From an uncultured Alphaproteobacteria bacterium (lineage in GTDB: Bacteria; Pseudomonadota; Alphaproteobacteria; RF32; CAG-239), in contig CAKQNT010000001.1 of the NCBI GenBank assembly GCA_934255405.1, positions 124,001 through 188,000 on the forward strand: a DNA stretch of 64,000 nt. Reading direction: 5' to 3'. This document shows, one piece after another, positions 63,966 to 64,000 of this stretch. The stretch's first letter is position 1; each line of letters starts with the position of its first letter. The translations under genes were made by a program, and so were the position numbers. A model generated the notes under the pieces. That model did not search any database. It was given only the letters and a program-made list of their open reading frames with translations, and was not told the origin of the DNA.

Positions 63966-64000
63966 AGAGTTTTCGTGCTGATAATTGACGCTATTATCCA

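Overview
The window reads as a compact, AT-leaning chromosome segment of an alphaproteobacterium, probably a host-associated one. The evidence for the class is the gene order (rho, mnmE, mnmG, rsmG, parA, parB on one side and coaE, dnaQ on the other; gpmI, envC-like, ctpA, YibQ-like, rppH; ffs, dnaX, ybaB, recR; ihfB, lapA), an IalB-family protein, a short HPr kinase and a small SRP RNA. Species-level placement is not possible from the sequence alone. No rRNA, CRISPR array, IS transposase, phage gene or integrase is visible.

Layout. 0.3-7 kb: an incomplete PTS (EIIA-Man, HPr), an orphan beta-class DNA methyltransferase, a very small Ser/Cys protein, lolA, xthA, an unknown protein, a porin and an orphan OmpR-type regulator. 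7-12.6 kb (minus): polA and gyrB. 12.6-20.8 kb (plus): cell-wall and glycolysis genes (PBP1-type enzyme, gpmI, EnvC-like, ctpA, YibQ-like, rppH). 20.8-28.5 kb (minus): cvpA, radA, mlaF, mlaE, hprK, tsaE, a nuclease, tsf, rpsB. 28.8-31.7 kb: parE, a GNAT protein and two tRNA-Ala genes, the second preceded by an unusual insertion/duplication. 31.8-41.7 kb: a HAD protein, kdsB, pcnB/cca, ialB, rlmN, yraN, rsmI, an LpoA-like lipoprotein, then ffs-dnaX-ybaB-recR. 41.7-45.6 kb (minus): accA, rmuC, ihfB, lapA, accD. 45.8-49.9 kb: an unknown membrane protein, yejA, yejB. 49.9-60.2 kb (minus): rho, mnmE, mnmG, two HD proteins, a PHP protein, rsmG, parA, parB and a Cys-rich mini-protein. 60.2-60.67 kb: a probable chromosomal origin. 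60.67-64 kb (plus): coaE, dnaQ, a helical-repeat protein and a HAD hydrolase.

The most coherent larger picture is an origin-centromere region. The 483-bp non-coding gap between rho and coaE has three perfect DnaA boxes, further near-matches, an AT-rich stretch and four GANTC sites. Two parS-type 16-mers lie 5-8 kb away inside mnmG and rsmG, beside parAB. Genes on both sides of the gap point away from it.

The strongest unexplained signal is at 31.45-31.71 kb. The 5' part of a tRNA-Ala gene and its leader are duplicated as an exact 36-bp direct repeat around a 129-bp, GC-richer, multi-hairpin insert. Other points worth attention are the HD-HD-PHP cassette splitting mnmG from rsmG, the Cys mini-protein resembling the ferredoxin:thioredoxin reductase catalytic chain, the 26-residue-repeat solenoid, a PolA whose proofreading residues are replaced, and a Cys-bearing insertion in EF-Ts.
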